A stretch of 7,125 nt of DNA from Thiotrichales bacterium HSG1 (GTDB lineage Bacteria; Pseudomonadota; Gammaproteobacteria; Beggiatoales; Beggiatoaceae), in contig JAUCGN010000087.1 in the NCBI GenBank assembly GCA_030378125.1, positions 1 to 7,125 of the forward strand, written 5' to 3'. How positions within the stretch are numbered: position 1 is the stretch's first letter; the number at the start of each line of letters is the position of its first letter. Under the pieces are notes generated by a model. The model was not told the DNA's origin, did not search any database, and saw only the letters and a program-made list of their open reading frames with translations. Below are positions 1 to 6,624 of this stretch, piece after piece. The position numbers and the translations under genes were made by a program.

Positions 1-490
1 GTCTGTAAATAAAACCCGAAAATAAAACTTTAAATCTTCTCCAAACTCATCACCAAATGCACTAATAAATTCTGATTTAGAAGGTCATATTAAATTTCAT
101 CTTGCAGAAGAATTAAGAATGAAATCACTTTACATTAGAAATTTATTTGCAGCTTTAATTAAAAAATTTAATTTATCTGCCCAACAACTAACTGACTATA
201 TTTATCAATCTCCATTATTTGAATTTGATAAAAAAGCAATTATTGAATCTGGATTACAAGCGTATTTGCGAGGCAATGATTTAGTAGCTATTCATTTACT
301 CATTCCGCAAGTTGAAGATGCCGTTAGAAATTTAGTGGAAAAGGAAGGAGGAAAAGTTATGCAATCACAAGGTAATGGTTTTCATGTAAAAACATTTGAT
401 AAGTTATTAAATACATCAGAATTTATTAGTGCATTTGGTGATGAGTTTGGAGAAGATTTAAAGTTTTATTTTCGGGTTTTATTTACAGAC
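1..490. repeat. Perfect 76-bp inverted repeat (arms 1-76 and 415-490)
   Basis: Bases 1-76 are the exact reverse complement of bases 415-490; I checked every position, and the match breaks at 77/414. The arms are separated by 338 bases. The right arm lies inside the DUF4209-like gene and reads as normal protein sequence there. The left arm is antisense to it and contains an in-frame stop at 23-25. The left arm is therefore the displaced copy. It may continue beyond the left edge. A fold-back of this kind is typical of chimeras from multiple displacement amplification or of misassembled contig ends, but a genuine local inversion-duplication is also possible. Confidence 0.95.
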
Positions 491-604
491 CCCTGTGGGT
501 GGAATTTGCGTAATAATATGTGTCACGGAATTACTCCATTTTTTGATGTTAGTGATACAGATAGGGTAGTTCATTCATTACTTTGTTTGGCACTTGTACG
601 GTAA
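77..604 (+). CDS. DUF4209/HEPN-like protein, 5'-truncated
   Basis: The protein is mostly helical and resembles the C-terminal part of DUF4209 proteins. Numbering from the ATG at 119, the signature segments are LRGNDLVAIHLLIPQVEDAVRNLV (residues 50-73 in register) and NLRNNMCHG at 129-137. The latter gives R131-x4-H136, the R-x4-6-H signature of HEPN domains, many of which are RNases in toxins and defence systems. The first ATG is at 119, but plausible coding continues upstream in frame to 77 (LEGHIKFHLAEELR before the Met), has no Shine-Dalgarno at 119, and ends exactly at the inverted-repeat junction. I therefore place the surviving 5' limit at 77 and infer that the N-terminal portion was lost at the breakpoint. 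The next gene follows after 6 bases, so they probably share a transcript. The family call is from recalled motifs; RNase activity is inference. Confidence 0.72.
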   Translation, partial: LEGHIKFHLAEELRMKSLYIRNLFAALIKKFNLSAQQLTDYIYQSPLFEFDKKAIIESGLQAYLRGNDLVAIHLLIPQVEDAVRNLVEKEGGKVMQSQGNGFHVKTFDKLLNTSEFISAFGDEFGEDLKFYFRVLFTDPCGWNLRNNMCHGITPFFDVSDTDRVVHSLLCLALVR

Positions 605-610
605 AATATT

Positions 611-829
611 ATGTCACAATTAAATTTCACCATAGATGAATCATTATATCAGCAGGTAAAAGTTTTTAATTCTATGGAAATAGAGTTAACCTATAAACTA
701 AAGTCCCAATTATTTACAACACAGGATAATTTGAAACTTGAAGCTGATGATGAAAAAGAAATTTTAGCAATATTAGAAGATGAAACATTTGTATCAAACG
801 AAGATTTCAAAAAGAAGTTTGGTTTGTGA
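611..829 (+). CDS. Antitoxin of a RelE/ParE-type toxin-antitoxin pair
   Basis: This is a 72-residue acidic protein directly upstream of a RelE-like toxin, which is the usual order for type II modules. The sequence falls into a short N-terminal strand-like segment (QLNFTIDESLY), a middle part, and an acidic C-terminal tail with EKEILAILEDE and EDFKKKFGL (about residues 48-72). Tails like this occur in antitoxins of uncharacterised RelE partners. No clear ribbon-helix-helix or helix-turn-helix DNA-binding motif is visible, so autoregulation cannot be claimed. The start has no strong Shine-Dalgarno and lies 6 bases after the upstream stop; the TGA stop is 3 bases before the toxin start. The role rests mainly on position and size. 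Confidence 0.72.
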   Translation: MSQLNFTIDESLYQQVKVFNSMEIELTYKLKSQLFTTQDNLKLEADDEKEILAILEDETFVSNEDFKKKFGL

Positions 830-832
830 TAC

Positions 833-1072
833 GTGAAAATATCTTATTCTAAAACCTTTGAAAAGAAGTTTTCAAAATATGATAGAAAGCTTCAAAAGAA
901 AATATTTAATGCTATTCAAAATTTACCAGATGGAGACGTTAAAAAATTAGTTGGAAATAAAATACCACCAATTTTTAGACTAAGAGTATCAAAATACAGG
1001 GTATTATTTCACCAAAATGAAGAAGAAATTAAGATATTAAAGGTTGATAGTAGAGGCGATATTTATAAATAA
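833..1072 (+). CDS. RelE/ParE-family toxin
   Basis: A 79-residue basic protein with the RelE/ParE fold pattern: strand MKISYSKTFEKKF, two lysine-rich helices (about residues 8-31), then the core strands IFRLRVSKYRVLFH (47-60) and IKILKVDSRGDIYK (66-79). The conserved positions expected of RelE mRNA interferases are present: R49 and R51, R56 in KYRV, R74 and the near-terminal Y78 in R-x3-Y. The toxin is therefore probably intact. RelE members cut mRNA at the ribosome, whereas ParE members poison gyrase; the C-terminal R...Y favours the RelE type, though this is inference. The start is GTG, 3 bases after the antitoxin stop, which suggests translational coupling with low toxin initiation. The methyltransferase gene follows after 2 bases, an unusually tight link to a restriction-modification gene. 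Confidence 0.85.
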   Translation: MKISYSKTFEKKFSKYDRKLQKKIFNAIQNLPDGDVKKLVGNKIPPIFRLRVSKYRVLFHQNEEEIKILKVDSRGDIYK

Positions 1073-1074
1073 CA

Positions 1075-2604
1075 ATGAACAAACTAATTTTAGGCGATAA
1101 TCAAGAGATTTTACGCAGTTTGGAAACAGAATCAGTAGATTTGATTTATCTTGATCCGCCATTTTTCTCGAATCGAAATTATGAGGTTATTTGGGGTGAT
1201 GAGGGAGAGGTGCGAAGTTTTCAGGATAGATGGAGTGGTGGTATTGACCATTATATTGCTTGGTTGAAGGAACGAGTGATTGAATTGCATCGGATTTTGA
1301 AACCAACTGGTTCTATTTTCCTACATTGCGATTGGCACGCTGATGCTTATATTCGGGTTTTTATTTTGGATAAGGTTTTCGGGGAAGAGAATTTTAGGAA
1401 TGAAATTATTTGGTGTTATAGCACTGGAGGAAGAGCGACAAAATTTTATCCAAAAAAACATGACATATTATTTTGGTATTCTAAATCTAAAAAATATAAC
1501 TTTTACTACAATAATGTTGCAGTAGAAAGAGATACATCAACAATGCACGAACCTATATTATATGATAGTAAAGGAAAACCTTACCAAAGAAATATAAAAA
1601 ATGGTAAAGAATACAAATATTATCTTGATAAAGGTGTTCTACCCAATGATTGGTGGACAGATATACAAGCTTTAAATCCATCAGCTAAAGAACGCATTGG
1701 CTATCCAACCCAAAAACCTGAAGCTTTGCTAGAACGTATTATTTTATGTGCCAGCAACGAAGGCGATATTGTCCTTGACCCATTTGTTGGCGGTGGTACA
1801 ACTGTTGCCGTTGCCGATAAATTAAAAAGACATTGGATGGGCATCGACCAATCTGTCCAAGCGGTTAAAGTTTCCGAACTCAGATTACAAAAACAGCAAG
1901 ATTTATTCTCCAAACCTTTCACCGTACAACTACACAAATACGACTACGACACTCTCCGTTATTCCGATGCTTTTGAATTTGAAACTTGGATAATTCAACA
2001 ATACGATGGCACTCCAAATACCAAACAACGTGGCGATAAAGGTATAGATGGCAAAACCCGTGATGGTGTACCAATTCAGGTTAAACGCTCAGATAATGTT
2101 GGACGCAATGTAGTTGATAACTTTGTTTCAGCCAGTAAACGTTTTGATAAGAGTTTATTTGATAAAAACTCTAAAAATAACAAAGCAATAGGTTACATAA
2201 TAGCTTTCAGTTTTGGTAAAGGAGCTATTCAAGAAGTTGCTCGTTTAAAAAATCAAGATAACCTTATAATTCAACTCATTACCGTAGAAGAAATTATTCC
2301 TATTGCCAAAAAACCAAAGTTAACCGTTAATTTTGAAGATTTAGGCTTAGATAACAAAAAATTGCGGGAAATAGAATTTACTGCTACTGGAAAATCAGAG
2401 GCCGGAATTGAATTCTATGCTTGGGATTTTAATTATAACGGATCCGAAGGTTTTAAAGCTCAAATTATGATTGATAAAAAAGGTAAGCAGACTCATAAAT
2501 TTAAAACTGGTGACTATCAAATAGCTGTGAAAGTTGTGGATAATGAAGGCTTGGAAAACTTGGAAGTGATTAAATTGAAGGTTAATGGAGAGGTAAAATC
2601 ATAA
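1075..2604 (+). CDS. DNA methyltransferase fused to PD-(D/E)xK nuclease domain and PKD-like C-terminus
   Basis: A 509-residue, apparently complete, single-chain restriction-modification candidate. Residues 1-265 form a beta-class amino-methyltransferase (adenine-N6 or cytosine-N4): the catalytic DPPF motif at 27-30, a variable target-recognition stretch about 110-205, YPTQKP at 210-215, and the S-adenosylmethionine-binding DPFVGGGTT at 235-243. Motif order IV-TRD-I defines the beta class. Residues about 300-405 resemble the Mrr-type nuclease domain: GDKGIDG (320-326, D325) and QVKRS (335-339, K337), with E303 a candidate upstream acid. Residues about 415-505 look like a PKD/Ig-type beta sandwich (YAWDFNYNG, then GDYQIAVKVVDNEGLENLEVIKLKV). 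The start is 2 bases after the toxin stop, without a recognisable Shine-Dalgarno. There is no separate specificity or restriction subunit in the window. Whether it cuts unmethylated or methylated DNA cannot be read from sequence. A composition break lies at the recognition domain. Confidence 0.9.
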   Translation: MNKLILGDNQEILRSLETESVDLIYLDPPFFSNRNYEVIWGDEGEVRSFQDRWSGGIDHYIAWLKERVIELHRILKPTGSIFLHCDWHADAYIRVFILDKVFGEENFRNEIIWCYSTGGRATKFYPKKHDILFWYSKSKKYNFYYNNVAVERDTSTMHEPILYDSKGKPYQRNIKNGKEYKYYLDKGVLPNDWWTDIQALNPSAKERIGYPTQKPEALLERIILCASNEGDIVLDPFVGGGTTVAVADKLKRHWMGIDQSVQAVKVSELRLQKQQDLFSKPFTVQLHKYDYDTLRYSDAFEFETWIIQQYDGTPNTKQRGDKGIDGKTRDGVPIQVKRSDNVGRNVVDNFVSASKRFDKSLFDKNSKNNKAIGYIIAFSFGKGAIQEVARLKNQDNLIIQLITVEEIIPIAKKPKLTVNFEDLGLDNKKLREIEFTATGKSEAGIEFYAWDFNYNGSEGFKAQIMIDKKGKQTHKFKTGDYQIAVKVVDNEGLENLEVIKLKVNGEVKS

Positions 2605-2954
2605 GGTATATAAGCGAAGCATCATACACCAAATCCGTTCATTATTGTATCTTAAAGCTATTAAAACGGTTTTTGATGAATTACAAATTTTGAAAGCTGT
2701 ATGGTTTTGATTTTATTAGTTACTCTTATTTTTTTTCTGCATAACTTCAGTTATTTAAAAATATTAGAATATCCATCAACTTTATTTACCTGTAGATAAT
2801 GAGAAGTTACAAAGTTTGCTATACGCAGAACTACTGATTTTTCCATTATTGATGCATGGCATAAGGTAAGTATGATATATTTTTTTGCTATCCATAAATC
2901 AGAATGCTAAAATGCATCAAGAAATTTTTCTGTTTGCCGTTCGAAAATTGACAC
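2605..2954. other. 350-bp intergenic region without a convincing gene
   Basis: This is AT-rich spacer between the methyltransferase fusion and the binding-protein gene. All frames are broken; the longest pieces (for example a fragment reading LYLKAIKTVFDELQILKAVWF at about 2644-2706) resemble nothing I recognise. No clear terminator hairpin follows the methyltransferase stop. The only signal I can support is a candidate promoter at 2849-2876. Confidence 0.6.
2849..2876 (+). promoter_or_regulatory. Candidate sigma-70 promoter for the binding-protein gene
   Basis: TTGATG (2849-2854) and TATGAT (2871-2876) are separated by 16 bases, matching the -35/-10 consensus at 4/6 and 5/6. Transcription would start near 2883 and leave a leader of about 70 bases before the ATG at 2955. 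In DNA this AT-rich, such matches arise by chance, so it is only a candidate. Confidence 0.35.
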
Positions 2955-4802
2955 ATGAAAAAATCATTAATTTATTTATTATTTATAGTTATAATAATTA
3001 GTTGTAGTAAAAGCAGACCATTACATATCGGTTCCAAAGATTTTACTGAGCAATTTATTTTGGCAGAAATGATAGCTCAACTATTGGAAGATGAAAAAAT
3101 TGTTGTTAAACGCTCTTTCCCCTATGGTGATACTTTTTCTTTGTTGGAAGCTATCAAACATGGTGATTTAGATATGTATGTGGAATACAACGGTACCGGC
3201 CTAATCATGTTAGGACAGCCACCAATTAATGATGGTGATGAGGCTTTCAAAAAAGTAAAAGAGTTATTTCAACCTCTTGGTTTGGAATGGTTGGATCGAC
3301 TTGGATTTGCTAATAATTATGTTTTACTAATGCGAAGAAACCGTGCTTTAGGGTTAAAAGTTTCTAAAATAAGTGACTTGGTTAATATATCAGGTAATAT
3401 CAAATTGGCAGTAGAACATGAATTTGTTAGTCGTCCATTAGACGGATTAGCTGCTTTGCAACGTCGTTATGGTTTAAATAATATGTTGCCTGTAGTTAAA
3501 AATAAAGATACTTCAGTTATTTATCAAGCATTATTAGATGGCAAAGTTGATGTTGCAGAAGGTTTTTCTACTGAGGGACGGATTGAAGATTTTGGTTTAA
3601 CCATATTAAAAGATGATTTAGAATTTTTCCCAGTTTATCAACCCTCTCCACTAGTTAAAGCCAGTACTTTGGAACGTTATCCTAAGCTACGTTCTATTTT
3701 AAAGAAATTATCTAACCTAATCGATACTACCAGTATGCGACAAATGAATCGAGAGGTAGAGTTAGAGGGTCAAGATTATCAGATAGTTGCCAGAGATTTT
3801 TTAATTGAACATCAACTGATTAAACAAAAAGCAAGGATAGCTAAATCAGAAGAATTAACAATAGTAGCTGGCTTGCTAAATAACGTTAGTGGTGGTCTTA
3901 GTAAAGCACTTCGAGCGGTACGTAAAACTTTTCCCGGCCGTAAGGTAAATATATTACAGACTGCCGATCCACTGGCCGTACTTCAATCCGGCAAAGCTAG
4001 GTTAGGCATTTTGAGTGCAGAGGCTTTTTTTACTCTTACCGATGATTTTTTACCAACTCCAAATAAGACTGTTGAAGCAGTTGGAGTAATTGGAAATAGG
4101 ATGGCACATATCGTAACTTTACGAGACAATGGCATCAATACAACAACGGATATTAAAAATATGGGAGTGGGAGCGAAAAATGATGCATCTGCTCGTAGTG
4201 CAGAGATGATATGTACCTCTTTAGGATTATTAGATAATACGAAGTTATCATACGAAAATGATATATCAAAACAGATACAAATGTTAAAAGATCATAAACT
4301 AGATGCTTTATTTTTGATGGTACCTGCTGGCCATGAAAAATTGATGTTAATGATGAATCAAGGGATATTTAAGTTATTGCCTTTAACCAATTGGAAAACA
4401 GGTAATAATTTGATTAGATTCCCATTTTTTCGATTAGCTAGAATTCCTATAGGTACTTATCATAAGCAATCAGAAATTGTTGAAACTGTCAGTATTCAGA
4501 TGGTTTTAGTTGGGCCAACTCCAATCAGTAGTATTATTGGTGATAGAGGACCGGCAACAGTAATTTCTGCTAATGTACAACCATTATCAGATTCACTAAT
4601 TTTACAATTAAACAAAGAAATCAACGTAGATGAAAAATTAGATCCAACCATTCCTTCAGCTGAGGTCTTAAACCAACAAATTAGGCCACTATCTAATCCA
4701 TTAAACCCTTCAAAAATAGAATCAATATTTAATTTTCTGATCATGTTGGCAATTGGATTCTTCTTTTTCTTATTTATTCGAGAACGGAAAAATAATACCT
4801 AA
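2955..4802 (+). CDS. Dual solute-binding lipoprotein: OpuAC/OsmF-type domain fused to TAXI-type domain
   Basis: A 615-residue envelope protein. Residues 1-16 form a lysine-started hydrophobic signal ending in IISC, a lipobox with lipidated Cys17. Residues about 23-292 are a complete quaternary-amine-type binding domain (glycine betaine/choline/OsmF class), shown by IGSKDFTEQ (25-33), MYVEYNGTGL (74-83), RPLDGLAALQRRYGL (160-174) and EGFSTEGRIEDFGLTILKDDLEFFPVY (202-228). Residues about 299-575 resemble TAXI-type TRAP receptors: ILSAEAFF, a central ASARSAEMICTSLGL (411-425), then HKLDALFLMVPAGHEKL (447-463) and LLPL (474-477). A hydrophobic helix at about 591-608 followed by RERK suggests a C-terminal inner-membrane anchor with a cytoplasmic tail. 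Each single-domain family is about 300 residues, so this is a genuine tandem fusion. No permease or ATPase lies nearby, so it may serve a distant transporter or act as a sensor. Its ligand is unknown. It has no obvious Shine-Dalgarno. Confidence 0.82.
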   Translation: MKKSLIYLLFIVIIISCSKSRPLHIGSKDFTEQFILAEMIAQLLEDEKIVVKRSFPYGDTFSLLEAIKHGDLDMYVEYNGTGLIMLGQPPINDGDEAFKKVKELFQPLGLEWLDRLGFANNYVLLMRRNRALGLKVSKISDLVNISGNIKLAVEHEFVSRPLDGLAALQRRYGLNNMLPVVKNKDTSVIYQALLDGKVDVAEGFSTEGRIEDFGLTILKDDLEFFPVYQPSPLVKASTLERYPKLRSILKKLSNLIDTTSMRQMNREVELEGQDYQIVARDFLIEHQLIKQKARIAKSEELTIVAGLLNNVSGGLSKALRAVRKTFPGRKVNILQTADPLAVLQSGKARLGILSAEAFFTLTDDFLPTPNKTVEAVGVIGNRMAHIVTLRDNGINTTTDIKNMGVGAKNDASARSAEMICTSLGLLDNTKLSYENDISKQIQMLKDHKLDALFLMVPAGHEKLMLMMNQGIFKLLPLTNWKTGNNLIRFPFFRLARIPIGTYHKQSEIVETVSIQMVLVGPTPISSIIGDRGPATVISANVQPLSDSLILQLNKEINVDEKLDPTIPSAEVLNQQIRPLSNPLNPSKIESIFNFLIMLAIGFFFFLFIRERKNNT

Positions 4803-4822
4803 CTTTTTTGAGTTTTAACATG

Positions 4823-4858
4823 TTTTAAAAACACCTGAAAGCTTATCGGTTGTTTAGG
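4823..4858 (-). terminator. Weak candidate terminator after the cNMP-binding gene
   Basis: Just past the stop codon of the minus-strand gene, CCTAAA (read on the minus strand, 4858-4853) can pair with TTCAGG (4839-4834) across a 13-base loop, with one A-C mismatch, followed by a short run of five T on the minus strand. The stem is weak. It sits in the 57-base gap between two convergent genes, where a terminator would be expected. Confidence 0.3.
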
Positions 4859-4859
4859 A

Positions 4860-5237
4860 CTACCAATTTTTTTTCTCTAATTGAGCATTCATGTGACGCA
4901 ATCTATTAGCCATAACCTGCATAACTTCAAGAGCAAAATTAGGAGTGTGTTGAATTAAAAAAGTAAAATGGCGGCGACTGATTGGAACTACCTTACAATC
5001 GGTTTTGGGAATGGCGGTGGCACTACGAGGACTAGTGTCTATCAATGCCATTTCTCCTAGAATATCCCCAGCTTTCACTGTATCAATAATTTTTCCGGCC
5101 ACCAGCACATCTACTTCTCCTTCTACAATGGCATACATAACCTTACCTAAGTCTCCTTCTTGAAAAATCACTTGACCGGCAGAAAATGATACAAAGTCTT
5201 GTGAATCTGAAAAAAGATTTTTAGTTGCTGTAGTCAT
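4860..5237 (-). CDS. Stand-alone cyclic-nucleotide-binding domain protein
   Basis: The 125-residue protein is almost entirely one CRP-type cyclic-nucleotide-binding domain. It shows the beta-barrel entry FSAGQVIFQEGD (18-29), the turn IVEGEVDVLV (37-46), and the phosphate-binding cassette GEMALIDTSPRSATA (61-75), which holds the ligand-contacting glutamate E62 and arginine R71. A C-terminal helix (FALEVMQVMANRLRHMNAQLEKK, 101-123) follows. There is no helix-turn-helix, kinase or other effector domain, and the tag-like end EKKNW shows no sign of truncation. It therefore probably acts by binding a partner protein, or is a nucleotide-responsive adaptor. The intact cassette suggests cAMP or cGMP binding, which is inference. 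Its ATG overlaps the nadC stop by one base (TAATG), so its translation is likely coupled to nadC. Confidence 0.88.
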   Translation of the reverse strand: MTTATKNLFSDSQDFVSFSAGQVIFQEGDLGKVMYAIVEGEVDVLVAGKIIDTVKAGDILGEMALIDTSPRSATAIPKTDCKVVPISRRHFTFLIQHTPNFALEVMQVMANRLRHMNAQLEKKNW

Positions 5238-6064
5238 TATATTACTCGTATGGAAAAATCTATTGCTTGGACATTTTTAGTTATTGCTCCGATAGAGATA
5301 AAATCCACCCCGGTTTTAGCAATGGCGTGGATATTTTCTAAATTAATTCCACCAGATGCTTCTAATTCAACTTGCCCTTGTACCATATTTACGGCCATGT
5401 TAAGTTTAGATAAAGTAAAATTATCTAATAACAAACGTTCTGCCTTGGCATTTAAAGCCTCAGTAACTTGTTCTAAAGTTTCTACCTCAACTTCTATTGG
5501 TAAATTTGGAGCATAATTACGAGCAGCAACAATTGCTTGAGTGATCGAACCAGCTGCAGCTATATGGTTCTCTTTTAATAAAAATGCATCGTATAAACCC
5601 ATGCGATGATTAGTTCCACCACCACAATGCACTGCATATTTTTGAGCCCGGCGTAAACCGGGTATTGTTTTACGAGTATCTAAAATTTTGGCTTTAGTAT
5701 CAGATATTGCTTTAACATACTGTTGAGTTTCAGTTGCTGTACTTGATAATAATTGGATAAAATTTATTGCACTACGTTCAGCGGTGAGTAAAGTATGAGA
5801 TGTACCAACAATCGTGCATAAACATTGGTTTGGTTTTATATTATCTTTATCTTTAGCCAACCAATTAAATTTTACCTCATTATCTAATTGATTAAAAGTT
5901 TCTTCAAACCAAGCAGTGCCACATAAAATTGCTGATTCTCGACTTATGAGTTGGGCTGTAATAATATTATTAGGAAGCAGCTTAACATTAATATCTCCAC
6001 TACCAATATCCTCTGCTAAAGCATGTTTTACATTTGTTGCAAGGTCTTTGAAGAAATTTTCCAT
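5237..6064 (-). CDS. nadC: Nicotinate-nucleotide pyrophosphorylase (carboxylating), quinolinate phosphoribosyltransferase
   Basis: This enzyme converts quinolinate and phosphoribosyl pyrophosphate to nicotinate mononucleotide, CO2 and pyrophosphate in de novo NAD synthesis in the cytoplasm. The 275 residues match the usual family length. Characteristic segments are all present: EDIGSGD (18-24), TAERSAINFIQLLS (94-107), LDTRKTIPGLRRAQKYAVHCGGGTNHRMGLYDAFLLKENH (128-167 in register), the acidic IEVEVE (190-195), LLLDNF (211-216), EASGGI (235-240) and ISIGAIT (256-262). No key residue appears missing, so it should be active. The start ATG at 6064 gives the standard N-terminal helix; no strong Shine-Dalgarno precedes it. 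It is the first gene of a two-gene minus-strand unit. No nadA or nadB is in the window. Confidence 0.97.
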   Translation of the reverse strand: MENFFKDLATNVKHALAEDIGSGDINVKLLPNNIITAQLISRESAILCGTAWFEETFNQLDNEVKFNWLAKDKDNIKPNQCLCTIVGTSHTLLTAERSAINFIQLLSSTATETQQYVKAISDTKAKILDTRKTIPGLRRAQKYAVHCGGGTNHRMGLYDAFLLKENHIAAAGSITQAIVAARNYAPNLPIEVEVETLEQVTEALNAKAERLLLDNFTLSKLNMAVNMVQGQVELEASGGINLENIHAIAKTGVDFISIGAITKNVQAIDFSIRVI

Positions 6065-6098
6065 TGTTAATTATTATGATATTAAAAGGTCAAAATTA

Positions 6099-6127
6099 GT
6101 AATAAAATAGTTAGTTCTTTGTCACAA
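6099..6127 (-). promoter_or_regulatory. Weak candidate promoter for nadC
   Basis: On the minus strand, TTGTGA (6127-6122) and TATTAC (6104-6099) are separated by 17 bases, each a 4/6 match to the sigma-70 consensus, and lie 35-63 bases upstream of the nadC start. The spacing is good but the boxes are mediocre. Confidence 0.28.
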
Positions 6128-6179
6128 AAGCATTTTTTTTATACGCTAGGTGTGTGGATAAATTTTAATATTGTTTTCA

Positions 6180-6617
6180 TCATTCATAATCCAAACTTTC
6201 AAAACCTTTATAGCCAAGTAAAGAGCAATTTTTTCTAGCATTTCTTGCTTTGAATTTAATGGATATACAAATTTCTGGTGTTTTGAGATAGGGAGTATTA
6301 TAACCATATTCTTCAATAAATTCATCTGATGTTCAAACTACACCAGCCACTTTAACCCCATCGGAAGTTTGTATGGAACATTTAGAGATAACTTCACCAT
6401 TTGCTAATATTTGGCTAAGTTTGTTACTGATTTTAATTTTTATACGTCCATGATAATTTGATGTTGGACTCATTAGTAGTTTAGCAAATCCAGCTTGAGA
6501 AAATCTATTTTGATTAAATTTAAACTTTGAATTTCTAGAGGCTCTGCTCAGACTAGAAACAAACATTATAATCATTACTAATATAAGTAAAAAAGATATT
6601 ACTAAAAATAATTCCAT
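6180..6617 (-). pseudogene. Small membrane-anchored protein interrupted by an in-frame TGA at 6333-6335
   Basis: I do not recognise the family. The frame opens with a hydrophobic segment (residues 2-22) that would anchor the protein in the inner membrane, then a basic linker (SRASRNSKFKFNQNRF) and a soluble beta-rich part (GRIKIKISNKLSQILANGEVISKCSIQTSDGVKVAGVV). A TGA at 6335-6333 ends the annotatable 94-residue product. The same frame then stays open for 50 more codons (TSDEFIEEYGYNTPY ... YKGFESLDYE) and closes with tandem TGA TGA at 6182-6177. The downstream part has protein-like composition, so the native product was probably about 145 residues, with a residue such as Trp at position 95. 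The start is well supported by AAGGAT 7 bases upstream. The alternatives are a recent nonsense mutation, a sequencing or amplification error, or two real ends. If the stop is real, the functional product is 6333-6617. Confidence 0.6.
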
Positions 6618-6624
6618 AAATACT

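Noticed and set aside
1..76. Inverted repeat as a transposon or insertion-sequence terminal repeat.
   Set aside because: The right arm is ordinary coding sequence within the DUF4209-like gene, and nothing transposase-like lies between the arms.
1701..1937. Minus-strand 78-residue frame inside the methyltransferase gene.
   Set aside because: Antisense to the highly conserved methyltransferase motif I region; a shadow of the real gene. The same applies to 1343-1525 (+), 4496-4744 (-), 5250-5516 (+) and 5916-6110 (+).
4813..4833. AT-rich partial palindrome (around AACATGTT) between the convergent genes as a bidirectional terminator.
   Set aside because: The stem has almost no G-C pairs and no clear U-run on the plus strand.
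6153..6161. A perfect DnaA-box-like 9-mer (TTATCCACA on the minus strand) upstream of nadC.
   Set aside because: Only one copy, without an AT-rich unwinding region, clustered boxes or replication genes; most likely coincidence.
6333..6335. Selenocysteine or genome-wide TGA=Trp reassignment at the in-frame TGA.
   Set aside because: No GC-rich hairpin directly follows the TGA as a bacterial SECIS would, other genes here use TGG for Trp, and TGA serves as a normal stop for the antitoxin gene at 827-829.
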